64,000 bases of DNA from Hyaloscypha bicolor E (taxonomy: Eukaryota > Ascomycota > Leotiomycetes > Helotiales > Hyaloscyphaceae), in NCBI RefSeq assembly GCF_002865645.1, contig NW_020194620.1, forward strand, positions 2,268,704 to 2,332,703, given 5' to 3'. Below the pieces are notes generated by a model that worked only from the letters and a program-made list of their open reading frames with translations, ran no database searches and was not told where the DNA came from. Below, in pieces: positions 45,618-59,039 of the stretch; the first letter of the stretch is position 1; each line of letters begins with the position of its first letter. Position numbers and translations under genes: made by a program.

Positions 45618-47576
45618 AATAGTCTTTCTAACCTTTCTCTAAATTAATAAATCTATAATTTATTAATAAATCTTTTATAAATTAAATAGAGAACTTACTT
45701 ATTACTTATTCTACTTGTTCTTCTTCTCTATCTTCAAGTTCTTCCATTTCTTACTCATATAAATCAGTAGAATAAGAAGTATTATAATTATTCTTAATAA
45801 GAGCTTTTAAAATATCTTGAATTACTAGATTTAATATATAAGCTATATAAGAAATATCTCCTTGAAATTTAATGCCTTCCTTATTATAATGCTTTATAAA
45901 AGCCTTTAATAAGGTATTATTTGAGCTAGTATTATCTCGAGTAATATTATAATATATATATTAGTAATTATTTAAATTAAATAAGATTTATATTACTTAC
46001 CTAGTAATATTATACTCGATATTATATTGTTTTAGAGCATCTAATAAGACAGAAAGCATATAAATACTAGAGTATATATTATTTAAGTCTTTTATAGCTA
46101 ATAAATAAGATTTTAATTTAAAATCCTTATTTATAAAGTGCCTAAAAGTATATTAGTATAAGTTTTCTTTAATAATTATAAGAATATATAAACTTATAGA
46201 GTAATTCCAAGAAAAGCCTTTTGATTTATAGCTATCCAAGCGTCTAAAGTAATAGAGAAGGTTCTTTGAGATTTAATATTTTCTTGTAATTCTTCTTTAA
46301 TATTTAAACTCTTTTTAATATAGCTTAAATTAAGCTCATCCATAAGCGTTTATTAATATAAAGGAGGCGTTTAACTATTAAGTATTAGTATGTATAATAT
46401 AAAGAGAAATATAATAAAGACTTACTAATTCAAATAGTTTAAAAGTAATTTAAAACTCGGAGTAGTAATTACTCGAAAAGAGATATTATTATTAATAATA
46501 AAGCTTAATAATAATCTCTTAAAGTAATTAATAATAAAGCTTTCTTTTCTTTGTCCCGATTGCTTATTAAAAAGGCTATTTATAGTCAGTTGAGATACTT
46601 GACTTAAAGCTTCGCTTTTACCTATTAAATATATTAGTAAATATAGCTTTTTAATTAATATTAGAAGACTTACTATTATTCTCTCTCTCTTTAAGAGCCT
46701 TAAGGTTTATAAACTTATGAGAGCTTCGAAAATGAGTATAATAATTACTTATAGATATATATATTTATTAATTTAGCCATTTTTTACTATAATATTAGTT
46801 AGTTAAAAGTTTATTATATATTAATAGATTAACTTACGAATACCCTCGAACTAAGCACTTTATAGTATATATATGAATATCTTCGGGATTCTCTTGTATA
46901 GGATCTAATATCTTTTCTAAGTAGCTTCCTTTAAAAAGAGAAGGCTATTTATTAAGAGGCTTTAACTCAAAATTGGGATGATTTTGAGCTAAGTTAAGGT
47001 TAATCGAGGATTACTGAGACATTTTCGAGTATACCTAATATAAATAAGTATATTTGTAATAGAAAGTATATTAATAGGAGTAATGGTTGAGTTTTTATAT
47101 ATAAGTAAAGTAAGAGTAAGAAATGAAAAATCAAGGAAAGTAATGTATTTTTATAGAAAGTTCTAATATTCTAAGAGCTTCCTAATTATTCTTCTAATTA
47201 GAAAGAACCACCTTACTTCGAAGATTCTAGTACTTTAATATCTAATTTTTACTAATAGAATTATTATTATTACTAAGTACTTAAGTCGAGGTAGTTCTAG
47301 AAGTATTATTAGGGTTCGGCTCGCTTATCAAGCATTACTACCCTCTGATTGGGTGGCAAGGTGGCGCTAGGGCGAGAGTGCCCGGAGCGCTACCTAATTA
47401 GGTTAGCTAATCACGTGCATATATCACGTATGCATTAATTAAATTATTTATGAATATTTATAATTAATTTAATTAATATATAAATAGAATATAATTAATA
47501 GATATTTTTCATAAATAGATTAGATTAATAGCTATTAATCTAATCTAATCTATTTATTTCTCATACTAATAATAAA

Positions 47577-50500
47577 GGTTCTAAGTCTTATATATTAGTA
47601 AGTTCTTTAGCTTTAATATTTATTAAAGCTAATGCGATTTTAGATTTCTTATTACTTATTAGAAGCTTACTAGTTCTAGAAAGATACTATTATAATTTTT
47701 AAGAAATTTTTTAAAGTATATCCTAAATAATATTATACTAATAAGAATAATATTATTAATTAGGTTTTTAAAAACTAGAAGAATACTAATAAGCTTCGGA
47801 ATTCTTTTTCCTATCTTAATAAAATAAATAATAATACTATTTAGATTAATATTCTAAAAATAAGTTTTTTCTAATATATTTAGGTATTTACTAATTCCTT
47901 AAAAGAATACTATAAAGTCTATTTTTAAGATATTAATTTTATTATTAAGCTTATTACTAAGATTACTAAATAATTTATTATTAATACTTTAAGTACTAAT
48001 AATATAATACTTATAGCTATTTAGAATCTAACTTTAGAAATTCGGGTCTTTTATAAGATATATATAACTATTATAAATTTCTTACTTATTTTTCTTAATA
48101 TTCTTAATATTAATATTATTATAATATAACTATATTTTATTAAAAAATAAGCAGATTTCGGAAAATATTAGCTAATTCTTTATTAAGTCTTAAATAGGGC
48201 TAGTATTTAGTATTCTTATTTTAGGAATTAGGAATTTATAAGAATTAGAATTTATTTATTTAAGATACTTATAGCTAGTTTATTTATAATAAATCTTTCT
48301 TAATTCTAAATCTTTTTCTAATAATTTAAATATAATTCTTATAAGCTTTAATAAAATTCTAGAAAACCTTTATAAATAAAAAAATCTAGGAAAAAAATAT
48401 TTCTATTATTATTCCGGGCCTTTTCTTAATTATCTAGATTTTTTCTTTCTTTTAAATAGCCTTTTTCTTAATAATTTAGAATTCTTTTTAATCTTAAGAA
48501 ATTATTAAAAAATAATTTTAGATTCTAAGTTATAGTTTTAGTTATATAATTTTAAAAATTTCTTAAAATTAAAAAAATTAGAAAAAATAAATAACTAGAT
48601 ATTATAATTTTTAGGCCAGACTTTTTATTTAATTAAATACTATTATTTCTTATTTCTATTATTTTATTAGTAATTAATAATAGCTTTTATTTCCTATTTT
48701 TATTTTTTATTATTATTTACTAATTTTAGAAATTTTCTAAAAAAATATAAATATAATTTCTAACTTTTTTTTATTATATATTTTTTAAAAAAAGAAATAT
48801 AGAAAATTAAATATAAATAATTATATATATTTAGTAGTTTTAATTTATATACTAAATTACTAATATATTTAAGGATCCTAAATAGATTTATAAATTTTGA
48901 CTTAAACTTTCTTGCCTTAAGTTTAATATTTCTTATTAATAATATTATCTAGACTTTTTTAAAATAGTATTTAGCTAACTAGTATTTATTATAATAAGTT
49001 TCCTAGTTATTTTATATATAATATTATAAATCTTTAAGCTTTTTTTACTTTATTTTAAGAGTTTCTAGTCTTTTATATATAGCTAGTACTTTTCCTATAA
49101 TTTTATTCTTAGGATTTTATAGAAATTAAAGATAATATTTATAATATATATAGAAAAATATATCTTATAAAATCTAATATTTTAAGTTATTATATATAAA
49201 TTTTATAAAAGATAATTTTTTAAACTAGTTATTTTTTTGAGTATTATAATAATATTTTAGGTAATATTTTAGGGCCTAATTCTACTTTTTTATTTAATTA
49301 TTTATTTAAGAATAATAAGCTATATTTAAATATTATTTATATTTTAAATAAAAGTAAAAAATAGACTAGAACTAGCTAATAAATACTATTTCTTAGTCAG
49401 AAATAATTCTATTAGAAAAGCTAAAAATTAAGAAAATATATTTTTATATAATCTTAGTAAGCTTTAGAAAGTTAATAGTTTTATAATATATAATATATTA
49501 TATTATTTTAGAATACTAGTTAATAATTATAAGAGTTATATTAAAATTAAGATCTCTTATTAGGTTTTTATATAGTAATAAACTTATAATAAAATTTATA
49601 AAGATCTTATTTCAGGGTTTTTTAGGCTATAGTAAACTACTAAATAGACTATATAATAAATGCCTTTTTATCTTAATTCTCTAATAAATATTATATTCTT
49701 AATAATAATTATAAATATCTTTTTCTATATTTTCTTAATATTAGAATTTTCTAAAAAGCTTAAGAGTTTTCTTTACTTTATAATATCTAGTTATTAGGTT
49801 ATTATAATAAAGCTTTATAACTTCTTAATATAAAATAGAATTATTAGATATAATAATTCTTAAATAGTATTTAAATAGGCCCGAATTATTTTTCTAAATT
49901 TCTTTTTTTTTAGTATTTTTCTTACTAAGCCTTTATTTTAAGATATTCTAATATTAAGAATTATTTCTCTAAGTTATTTAGATAATATTTAGAAGAAGTT
50001 TAGATAAAGAGGCTAGTACTATAGCTTTCTTAATAGTTATATATATTTATATATAGAGAATTAGGTATTTATAATTATCTAATTTAAAAATTCAAAGAAC
50101 CGAGAAATCTTTAGTTTTATTAAGTAATATAGTTATAAATACTCTTATTATCTTAGCTATAATAGTAAAGTTTTTAAAGTATTTTTCTATATCTTATTTC
50201 TTAACTAATTCTATAATTAAGAAATCTATAAAATAATCTATTTATTTATTTTATAATAAATATTTTTCCTTAATTACTATAAATATAATAAGTATTAAAT
50301 AATACTTATTTTAAAGAGAAAACTCTTTAGATATTTATAAGAATCTCTAAATTATAATTATAACAGCTTTTTTTAGCTTATTTTAAAAAATTAGAAGCCA
50401 AATTATATTAATAAAACCTTTTTTATAATTAGGTCTTTTACTAGATCTATTTACTAGATTTAAGGCGCCTTTATAGTAAATAATATTAAAATTATATATT

Positions 50501-53500
50501 ATAAGACATATTACCTAATATATTTAATAGCTTTCTAGATATTTTATTTCTATAAAGTATTAGAAATTATTATAATTTATAATAACCTTAATTATAAATC
50601 TAGATTCTTTAAAGTAATAGTACTAATACTTAAAGGCTTTAATAATTATAAATAGCTTCTTATTATAAGTACTATAATTATATTTGGCTCTAGAGAATTT
50701 CCGGAATTAAAATATTACTAGATACTAGAATTAATTTATTATAAAATAGTACTAGTAATTATAAATTTTAATATATTAGTTTTAATATAAATTTTCTTAG
50801 AAAAGTCAAAATAGACTAGGATAAGTATTATAATAAAAGCTTTTTTTAAAGTCTTAAAGCTTTTAATTATTTTAATTATTTATATAAAAGAACCGGATTT
50901 TCGGTTTTTTTTAATTTTTTTTAAGAAATCTATTAAGCCTATAGTTACCTAAAAGTAATAGTAAATAAACCTATAATAGAAATTAGTAAATTCAAGAAAT
51001 ACTTAGATATTATAAAATAATTCTGGTTCTAGTTATCTAATAATATTATAGACTTATTTAGGATTTATATAAATACTTTCTATTTTAATAAAAAGCTTAA
51101 AAATTTAATTTCCTTAATATTAAACTTATATTTACTAAGTTTATAAAACAGGTTATTTTTATATAGCCTAGTAAGTACTTAGTAAATATAATTATAGTAT
51201 TTATTCTTATTTTGGGAATAAATAAGAATATTATTTAAATAAATAACTATAAAATAATCTAGAAGTCTTATAAATATAATATTAATATATACTTGAAATA
51301 TAGCTAGTATATTAGCTAGCCTAAAAAGTATTATAAGATATTTAAAATAGCTATAATAGGTTCTAAAAGCTATTTTCTATTTATATTCTTTATAAATTCT
51401 TATCTAATAATATATATTCTTAAGATCTAGTTTTATAAAATCTTGGTTTCTCGAAGCTAGTTAAGGGTCTTATTAATAAGAGAAAGCAAATACTAATTCT
51501 TAATTATAACTTAGTTAAGTTTATAATAATTAATATAAAGATATAGTTCTTTATTCTTCTTAGGAATAAAAAGAATAAATGCCTTTATTAGGCTTTTACT
51601 AGGCCTTATCTAATATTTATAAAGTATATCTTATAAATATAGATATAATATTTCTAGTTAGGTCTCTAATAAATTATATAAAGGCCTATATAAGACTATA
51701 TTATCTATATTAATAGAATATTTAATATTACTAAAATTAGAAAGTTCTAAAGCTTTATTAGAATTAAAAACCTCTAAGAAGTTTTTATATTTATTATTCC
51801 GAAAATAGATAAATATTTTTAAGGCTCTTTTCTAGAAAGTATTAATTTTCTATATTAAAAACTTTTATTTAGTATTACTAGAACTATATAATAAAGTAAA
51901 GACCTAATAATTATTATAAATATATAAAGCCTATTATTTAGAATAATTATATTTGCCTTTAATTAAAAATAAAACTTGAAATACTAGCTTAAGATACTAG
52001 TTAAGCTTCTTACTAAATTCTTTTAGTATTAGAATCTTAATATTATTAGGCTATATAAGTATATATATCTATTATTTCTTAATATAATTTATATATTATA
52101 TAAGAATTACTTTATAAAATTTGATATTAAAAATAAGGCTATAAGAGCTAATATTCTTATATTTATAGAACTAGAGCTTAAAAAAACATATCTTATTATA
52201 ATTATTTATAATAAATACCTTAAGATTATAAGCTTAATAAATCTTGAATTAGTTCTTATAAAAAATTATAAATTCTTAGTTATATTTAGCTAAGATAATA
52301 AAGTTCTAGCTTTAAACCTAATTATTATTAAGGAAATTATAATCTAATTTAGTATTACTAAATCTGCTATATATTTCTAAAATACTTATTTCTGGCTATA
52401 TTAATCTTATTTAAATAGTTATATAAAATAATATATCTTTTTTATTATAATTAAAATTATTAATATTTAAGATTTGGCCTTTTCTTTTCTCTATTTCTTA
52501 GAAAAGTTTTCTCTAGAATATTTTTTTATAGCTATAGTATTAACCTGCTTTTATAAATACCTTAACTCTTTTATAGTTTTAGCTTTATTAGGGTTTTACT
52601 AAGCTTATTTAGTATACTTAAAATACTTTATATTTCCTAAGAAATATTCTTTCTATTTATAAGTCTAATAAATTATATCTAAAATAGAACTAGTATTTTA
52701 TTAAGGCCTTAAAAAGGCCAAAGTATTACCTGAGGATTTCTTATATAATTTTTAGAACTTATTCTTTCTTTTTTAATAGCCTTATAAATTAGAATTTACT
52801 AAGTTAGAAGCTTTAGGAATAGAGTTATTTTTACTAGACTTTCCTGTTTTTACTTTTCTTAATTTAGAATAAGTAATATATTTTATTTTCTAAGCTTTCT
52901 TAAGCTATTTGGAAATAGATATTATTTTATTTCCTAAAAAAATAGATATAAATATCTAATAAGTTTTATAATTAGATAAAGTAGTATTAAGAGTTTGGAT
53001 TTAGTTTTTTTTTTAGGATATAAGTTCTAATTAATTTTAAAACTAATTATTCGAATATATAACTTAGTAATTATCTTATTATTCTTTTAATAAAAATCTT
53101 AGAGCTTTTTAAAGATATCTTATTAATAGGTTTAAAATACTTGAAATATATTAGCTAAATAGGCCTTAAATTACTTCTAATAGACCTTATATAATAATAG
53201 GCTTTACTTTATTATAGTCTTTTAAATATTATAAGATTTGTTCTTAAAGGTACTTATAGTAAAGTTAACTCTAGAAAAGTATTTATTATAAGTTTAAGAT
53301 TAGGTCCTAAAAACTACTTTTTAGAAGAATATAAATATTTTTTATTTCTTAAGAAACTTTTTATAATATAAGTTAAATATTTGAACTTTAAAAAGCTTTT
53401 CTTAATTTAAATATATTTTCAGGATATTATATAATAGCTTCTAATAAATAGTATTAAAATTACTTTTAAAGCTTATTATATTAGGGGAAAAAAATAGGTT

Positions 53501-53900
53501 CTAATTTTATTTTAGGAAGTTCTTTAGTAAGAATTACTAAGGAAAATAGAATAGACTTATAAATAGAGTTTCTATAAGATATAATAAATTATAAGGTATT
53601 TCTAAAAATACTTTTATATTACTTTAATTATAGGATATATTAATTAATTACATTTACTAATTCTTGCTTTTATTAAAGTGCTTTAACTTTAGTATATAAG
53701 CTCTATTTTATAGCTTGGGTAATAGTAACTCGGGTATTAATCTTAATATCTTAACTATTACCGGGATTATTTCTATTATTATTACTAGCTTTTAAAGACT
53801 CTTAAAAAGCCTTATTAAAAGTATTAAATAAGCCTTTACTATTACTTATATTAGGATTAATCTAATTAACTTCTTCTATAAGAATAGCTTTAGTAAGAAG
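47577..53900 (-). pseudogene. gag-pol of Gypsy-2, main part (RIP-inactivated)
   Basis: Reads as the reverse complement of the Gypsy-1 coding region: RT box now YLNNILIY around 51,228-51,251, RNase H near 50,850-50,570, integrase about 49,950-49,300, chromodomain about 48,700-48,600. The 3' extra region continues left to the hAT-1 insertion at 47,576 and resumes at 40,540. Stops are TAA/TAG as in the sister copies. Confidence 0.85.
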
Positions 53901-53971
53901 TTATATATTTTATAGATTTCGAGATATAATTACTTATTAAACTATTTTCTTTAAGAATAGAGAGATTAGCT

Positions 53972-54269
53972 TATAAGGTATTTATTAGTAAGTAATAAAA
54001 TAATAGAATAAATTAGTAAGTTATAAAACCATAGTATTAAATTTAGTATAGTACTAATCTCTATTTCTCTTATAAAGTCCAGAGAAGCCTTCTCTAAATA
54101 GGAGGCCCTAATAATATATATATAATTAGTAATTTATAAGTCTAATACTTATAATATAAATAGTAATTAGTTATAAAGTTAAAGGGCTTCTAATTTCCCT
54201 AATTAATACCCGTAATATCCGAGGTTTATTATATACCTTTAAGTTATATATAATTCTATATATATTATA
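53972..54269 (-). repeat. 5' LTR of Gypsy-2
   Basis: 298 bp, reverse orientation. It shows the core AATTAATACCCGTAATATCC near its outer end. Confidence 0.93.
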
Positions 54270-54274
54270 ATTAT

Positions 54275-57200
54275 TTTCTTTTCTAGTTTTATATTTATTT
54301 ATAGATATTTATTTATTATTAATTTTATTTTTAGGAAAATACTAGAATTCATTTTTTTTAATAAACTATTTAAGTTAATTCCTGGTATATATTTTTTAGA
54401 ATATAATACTATTAAAATTTTCTAATATATAATATTTCTTTAATTAATTCATATATCTTATTTTATATAAACTAAGCTAGTAATATAATAGCTTTATATT
54501 TCTTAATTTATTTTAATTTATTAATTTAATATTATATATAAGAACTAGATTTTTTTCGGAAATAGGCTTTAAATAAATCTAATAAATAATATTAAATTAC
54601 TTCTTTTTCTTTTAATATTTTCTATTTTTCTTTATTCTGGCTTTTTTAATATCTTTATTTCTTATTTATATTTGCTTTATATATATTTCTAGAAAGATTT
54701 CTTTATTATAGACTTTATTTTATTTAAGTATTCTCTATATTAAAAAATGTATTTCTATAAATAATATAGTTTTCTTATTATAGATTATATAAAAAAAAGT
54801 AAATCTAATTAGTTTATATATAGTAATTTAGTTAGTAAATAAAATATATAATAGTAAATTTACTTAAGGCTTCTTTTTATTTATTATAAATATAATAAAT
54901 ATTTAAATAATTAGTTAATATCTTCTTTTAATTATATTATTTCTTTTAGAATTCTAGGCCAAAATAATAATTCTATTAATTTTTAGCTTATTAAGTTCTT
55001 AAATTACTACTTTTTTAAATTCTGATTTATTATTTATTTTAAGTTATCTAACTATATTTATAAATAATTTCTTTCTAAATAAATTTAGTAACCTTTTTAC
55101 TAATTAGGTTTTTTAAAGATCTAGCTTTAACTTATTCTAAAAAGTTATTTCTAGTAATAACTAATAAGTTATATTCTTTATAATCTAATAGTTTAATTAT
55201 ATTAATCTTAAAATAATAGAAAAGAAATATAGTTTTATTAGATATAGAGCTTCTTTCTATTTTCTTTTATTCTTATATTAATAGATTTTATAAATATTAA
55301 TATATTTCTATATATAATTATAGTAACTTTCCTAATAATAATAATTAGCTATTAAATAAAAAGTACTTTTTCTTCTAATATATTTAATTTTATTATATAG
55401 TTCTTTAATAATAATCTCTCTTTATTTTTAGTTATTAATAATAAGTTAAGTATAACGTGTGAGAATTAGGCTCGCACTACAGTTTACTGGACCAAAAGAC
55501 TATAGTATTCACTACAGGTAAATACGCCTAATCACGGTTAAATGGCTGGATCGTAGTCACGTGACAGCCACACGTGACATTAAGATAAATATATTTTAGA
55601 TATAATTCTCTATAGTAATTAATTCCTTATATTATAATTTAAAGCTTTTTTATTTAACTTTTAAAACTCGGCTCTAGATATTTCTTCTGGTTTAGAAAAT
55701 ATTATAAAATATTATATAATATTCTAGTATTATTTAGTATAGCTATTATCTAAGAAATCTAATAAAATAATTAGGTTATTAAATAAAGTATAAGAGTTAG
55801 TATTATTATTTATTATTTTACTAGAAGTTATATATAAAAAACTATAATTTTTATTATATAACTTCCGGATATTATTATTTTTTAATATTATTAATTCGCT
55901 TTTAGATATAATAAAGCTTTAATTATTAATTTCTAGTAACTAGATACTACTATTTAAATATCTAGTAAAAGTTTTAGGAATTTAATTCCTTAAAATAATA
56001 TTATATAACTAAATTAGAACTATTTTTTTAAACTAAACTTTTTATTTAATAAGTATTATTCTAATAATATTAAGCTCTATTACTAACTATTTATTAATAT
56101 TCTTATTATCTTTAGTATTATTTTCTTATTATAGATATCTTAATAATCTATTAGTAATAATATATTTAGTTTCTTTAATATACTTAATTTTAAAATTAAA
56201 TAATTAAATTTATATTAGCTAGTAAATAATTAGAATTTCAGGAAAATCTATAACCGCTTTATTTAGCTATATAATAAGTATATTAGTATCTAGTTTAAGA
56301 ATAAAGTAAATTCTATATAGCCAGAATTATACTTTCTATAAATATTTTACTAGTTCTTAGTATTTTTTCTTAATAATATTATATTTCTATTTAATATTAT
56401 TTCGGATTTCAGACTTATATTATATAACTCTCTTTTTTTCTTTATTATTATATTAACTAAAAATTCTATTCTATTTATCTAGGCTAGTATTTATTACTAA
56501 TATAATTATTCTCTAATTTTCTAATAAATTATAATATAACTTATAAAGTATTAGAATAATAATAAGCTTTTCTTAAAGAATTTATATAGTTTATATTTAT
56601 TTATTATTTTAGTTCTATATTATATCTTTTCTTATTAAATAATAAATGAGTTTAGTAATAATTATAAAGTCTTTAATTTAAATATAGTAATAAATAATAA
56701 TTTTAATAAATATCTTATTTTTAGTTATATTATTATAATATTTTTATTTTAAAATCTTAGTAATTCCTAAACTTAAAAGGCTTCTTCTAAATATTTTATA
56801 AATAAAGCTAATAATAACTATATTATTATAATAGAACTATAATTTTTCTTTAATACTAGCTTTAACTTATTTAATTTTATTTAAGATTATATTTAGGTTT
56901 TAAAAATATTTAAATATAAAATACTAAATATTAAATAAAATAAGCTATTTATTATAGTTTATATAAGGTTCTTTAATTCTAATATTATTAATAAATAATA
57001 TAATAATTTTAGGAAATAAATTCTCTAAAATAGTTATAATAATTTATATAAATTATATAATGAAATTAGTAATTCCCTAAAATAATATAATTATTTTTAA
57101 TAGTTCTAGAAATATTATAAATATAATTAAATTTCTATTATAAGTATTTAATATAAGTTAATTATATCCGGAAAAGAAATTAATTAGAAAAATATAAGTA

Positions 57201-59034
57201 TATTTAATAAATTTCTTTAAAATCTTATTAATAAATAAAAATAAGTTAGTATTTTATAAGATTACTAAATTCATTTTTATAATAGTATTAATTAGTTTAT
57301 AAGTTCTAGTAATCTTTTTTATAACTAAAAACTATAGATTTTAATAAAATCTATTATATTTCTTAAGAATTCTATAATTTAAATATTTTAATAGTATTTT
57401 TATTATTACTAGTATTAGAGCTTTAAAATATAAGAAATTCTTTTTTTACTAGGCCTTATATTTAATAGTTTTAATTAAAATAAATAAACTAATATTTTTA
57501 TAAACTTTTTTTATTTCTTTCTAATTAAATATAATTATACTTTTTTAATTAATTATTAATTCTCGAAATATAACTAGTTCTTTTTCTAGGACTAGTTACT
57601 AATATCTAATTATTTCGAAATAAATTATAAATTTTTTAAAATAGCTAATATTTTTAGTAAAAAATAATTTTTATATTTTCTAATATATTTCTATAAGTAT
57701 TTTCTAGTTTTGGATTTCTTAAACTAATTCAAATATTTACTAAAATCTTTTCTAGTTCTATTATTAGTATTTATTAGTTAAATCTTTTTATTTTTTATTT
57801 TATATATTTTTATAACTAGAAATAGATTATAGTTATTATTTTTTTCTTTAAAAGCTATAGCTATTTTCTTTAATATTTTTTTTATTTAAATATAAAAAAT
57901 ATCTTTTTATCTAGTATTTTAATATATTTTTCTTAAGCTTTTATATATTTTAGAATTCTTTCTAGTTTTAGGTTCTATATTTTATAATTTCGGAAATATA
58001 TTTCTTTATTATTAAGAAATTTTTTTTAAATTTATTTTAGAAATATCTTTATTTAATATTCTTTTTATTTCTTTTTTTATTAAATCCGGAATTATTCTTA
58101 ATAATATTTTAATTAGAGTTCTTTTTACTTTAGTTTCCTTAAAAATATTATTAATTTTCTAAATTTCTAAACCTAAAATAAAAAAATTAATAAGAAATCC
58201 TGGTATTTTCTTATTTCTTTTAATATTATTACTAGTTATAATACTAGGCTTTATTTTTATTTTTTATTTTTAATTTCCTATTTTATATTACTTAATTTCT
58301 TAACTTTAGAAACTTAATATCTTTAAACTATTACTTTTTTCTATTTTCTAATATTCTTTAAAAATAAAATAATTATAATAATATAGGTATTCAAATTATT
58401 TTTAAGATTAGTAAATTTTTTATTTTATAAATTATTATTTTTATATATAATATTTATCTTTATTTTTACTAAGAATAATTAATTAAATAGAATTTTTAAA
58501 GTTTTTTTAATTAGAAAAAATATTTTTTTATATTTTATTTTATTTATAATTTTAGTTTTAAGCTTTATTATTTCTATAAATCTAAATTTAGTTCTAATAA
58601 TAATAAATATTTAATAATCTATATTATTATATATTATTTTATTAATATTCCTAAAGATTTTTTTAGGAAAAATATTAACTTTAGTTCTAGTATTAATTAT
58701 TTCTTTATATTTAATACTTTTTTAAAGTTCTCAAAATATAAATTAAAGATATAAAAATTATATAATATATTTATAAGCTAATAATATTCAAATATTAATA
58801 TTATTACTTTTAAATTAAATAATTCTATTAGTATTAGATATTTGAACTAGTATTTTTAATTCCTTAAATATTTTATTTATTATATAAATTATAGCTATTA
58901 GCTTTATAGATTTCCTAATATATCTAATTATATTTAATATAATAATATTTCTTATTTATAAAATAATAAAATAGAAAGTATTATTCTTAATTTATTAGTT
59001 CTAAAATATAATAGCTATATCTGGTATTTTTAAA
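54275..59034 (-). pseudogene. Gypsy-5: very old, heavily RIP-mutated Gypsy pol
   Basis: Minus-strand reading with nearly all stops of TAA/TAG type. The RT region at about 57,320-56,880 shows YKLINTIIKMN, INFFSGYNQLILNTYNRN and GITNFIIQFIQI, matching a Ty3/Gypsy RT type with DFFSGYDQ and QGATNS motifs seen in fungal retroelements. RNase H follows. Integrase core shows LDYKEYNLLVITRNNFLEQV at about 55,200. Gypsy-2 cuts it at 54,270 and Gypsy-4 at 59,040, and a 129-bp insertion lies at 55,451. No LTR of its own was identified. It differs clearly from the Gypsy-1 family. Confidence 0.75.
55451..55579. mobile_element. Short 129-bp insertion with 5-bp target duplication
   Basis: A patch of near-normal composition in AT-rich DNA. 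Ends TATAACGTGTGAG and (reverse complement) TGTCACGTGTGGC are inverted. Perfect TTAAG flanks at 55,446-55,450 and 55,580-55,584. TG...CA-type ends (one mutated to TA) plus a 5-bp duplication point to a small solo LTR or TRIM; a MITE is the alternative. It lies inside the Gypsy-5 integrase relic. Confidence 0.7.
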
Positions 59035-59039
59035 GTATT

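Larger units (their letters stand above)
40828..47022 (-). pseudogene. hAT-1 transposase, interrupted by three insertions
   Basis: The start ATG at 47,022 (MSQ-stop-SSINLNLAQNHP) is followed by a catalytic-region segment FSITLDAWIAINQKAFLGIT near 46,200-46,290, ITRDNTSSNNTLLKAF and AYILNLVIQDILKAL (45,960-45,780), KYNQENRRLLEAQIKAFNIE (about 45,380-45,320), ATTKLQAENYPTI (about 42,280-42,225), then IPEVYKIYNRLETFKKEFK, KYYPKTGVLDNKSKALYLAL and the C-terminal dimerisation domain (PLDYWKSNAARFPVLALIAR, SSAASKRFFSQGALI) to a stop at 40,830-40,828. Introns with good sites remain, e.g. 41,193-41,107. There are only a few stops besides the insertions. It would have acted as a nuclear cut-and-paste transposase. 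Confidence 0.9.
40549..47568 (-). mobile_element. hAT-1: DNA transposon inserted in Gypsy-2, itself host to three insertions
   Basis: The left end TAGTATAAGAAA and right end (reverse complement) TAGTATGAGAAA form imperfect terminal inverted repeats. A perfect 8-bp target duplication ATAATAAA (40,541-40,548; 47,569-47,576) is the hAT hallmark. It encodes a hAT transposase on the minus strand. With the three nested insertions and their duplications removed it is about 3.5 kb, normal for hAT. Its base composition is milder than that of the Gypsy copies around it. Confidence 0.93.
39433..54269 (-). mobile_element. Gypsy-2: same family as Gypsy-1, split by hAT-1
   Basis: Minus-strand element with LTRs at 54,269-53,972 (5') and 39,730-39,433 (3') and a perfect 5-bp target duplication ATTAT (39,428-39,432; 54,270-54,274). 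hAT-1 plus one 8-bp duplication accounts for 7,028 bp. Without it the element is 7,809 bp, against 7,803 for Gypsy-1. The join CTATTATAATAAAGGTTCTA matches the uninterrupted site in Gypsy-1 (reverse complement of about 26,092-26,112). Confidence 0.94.
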
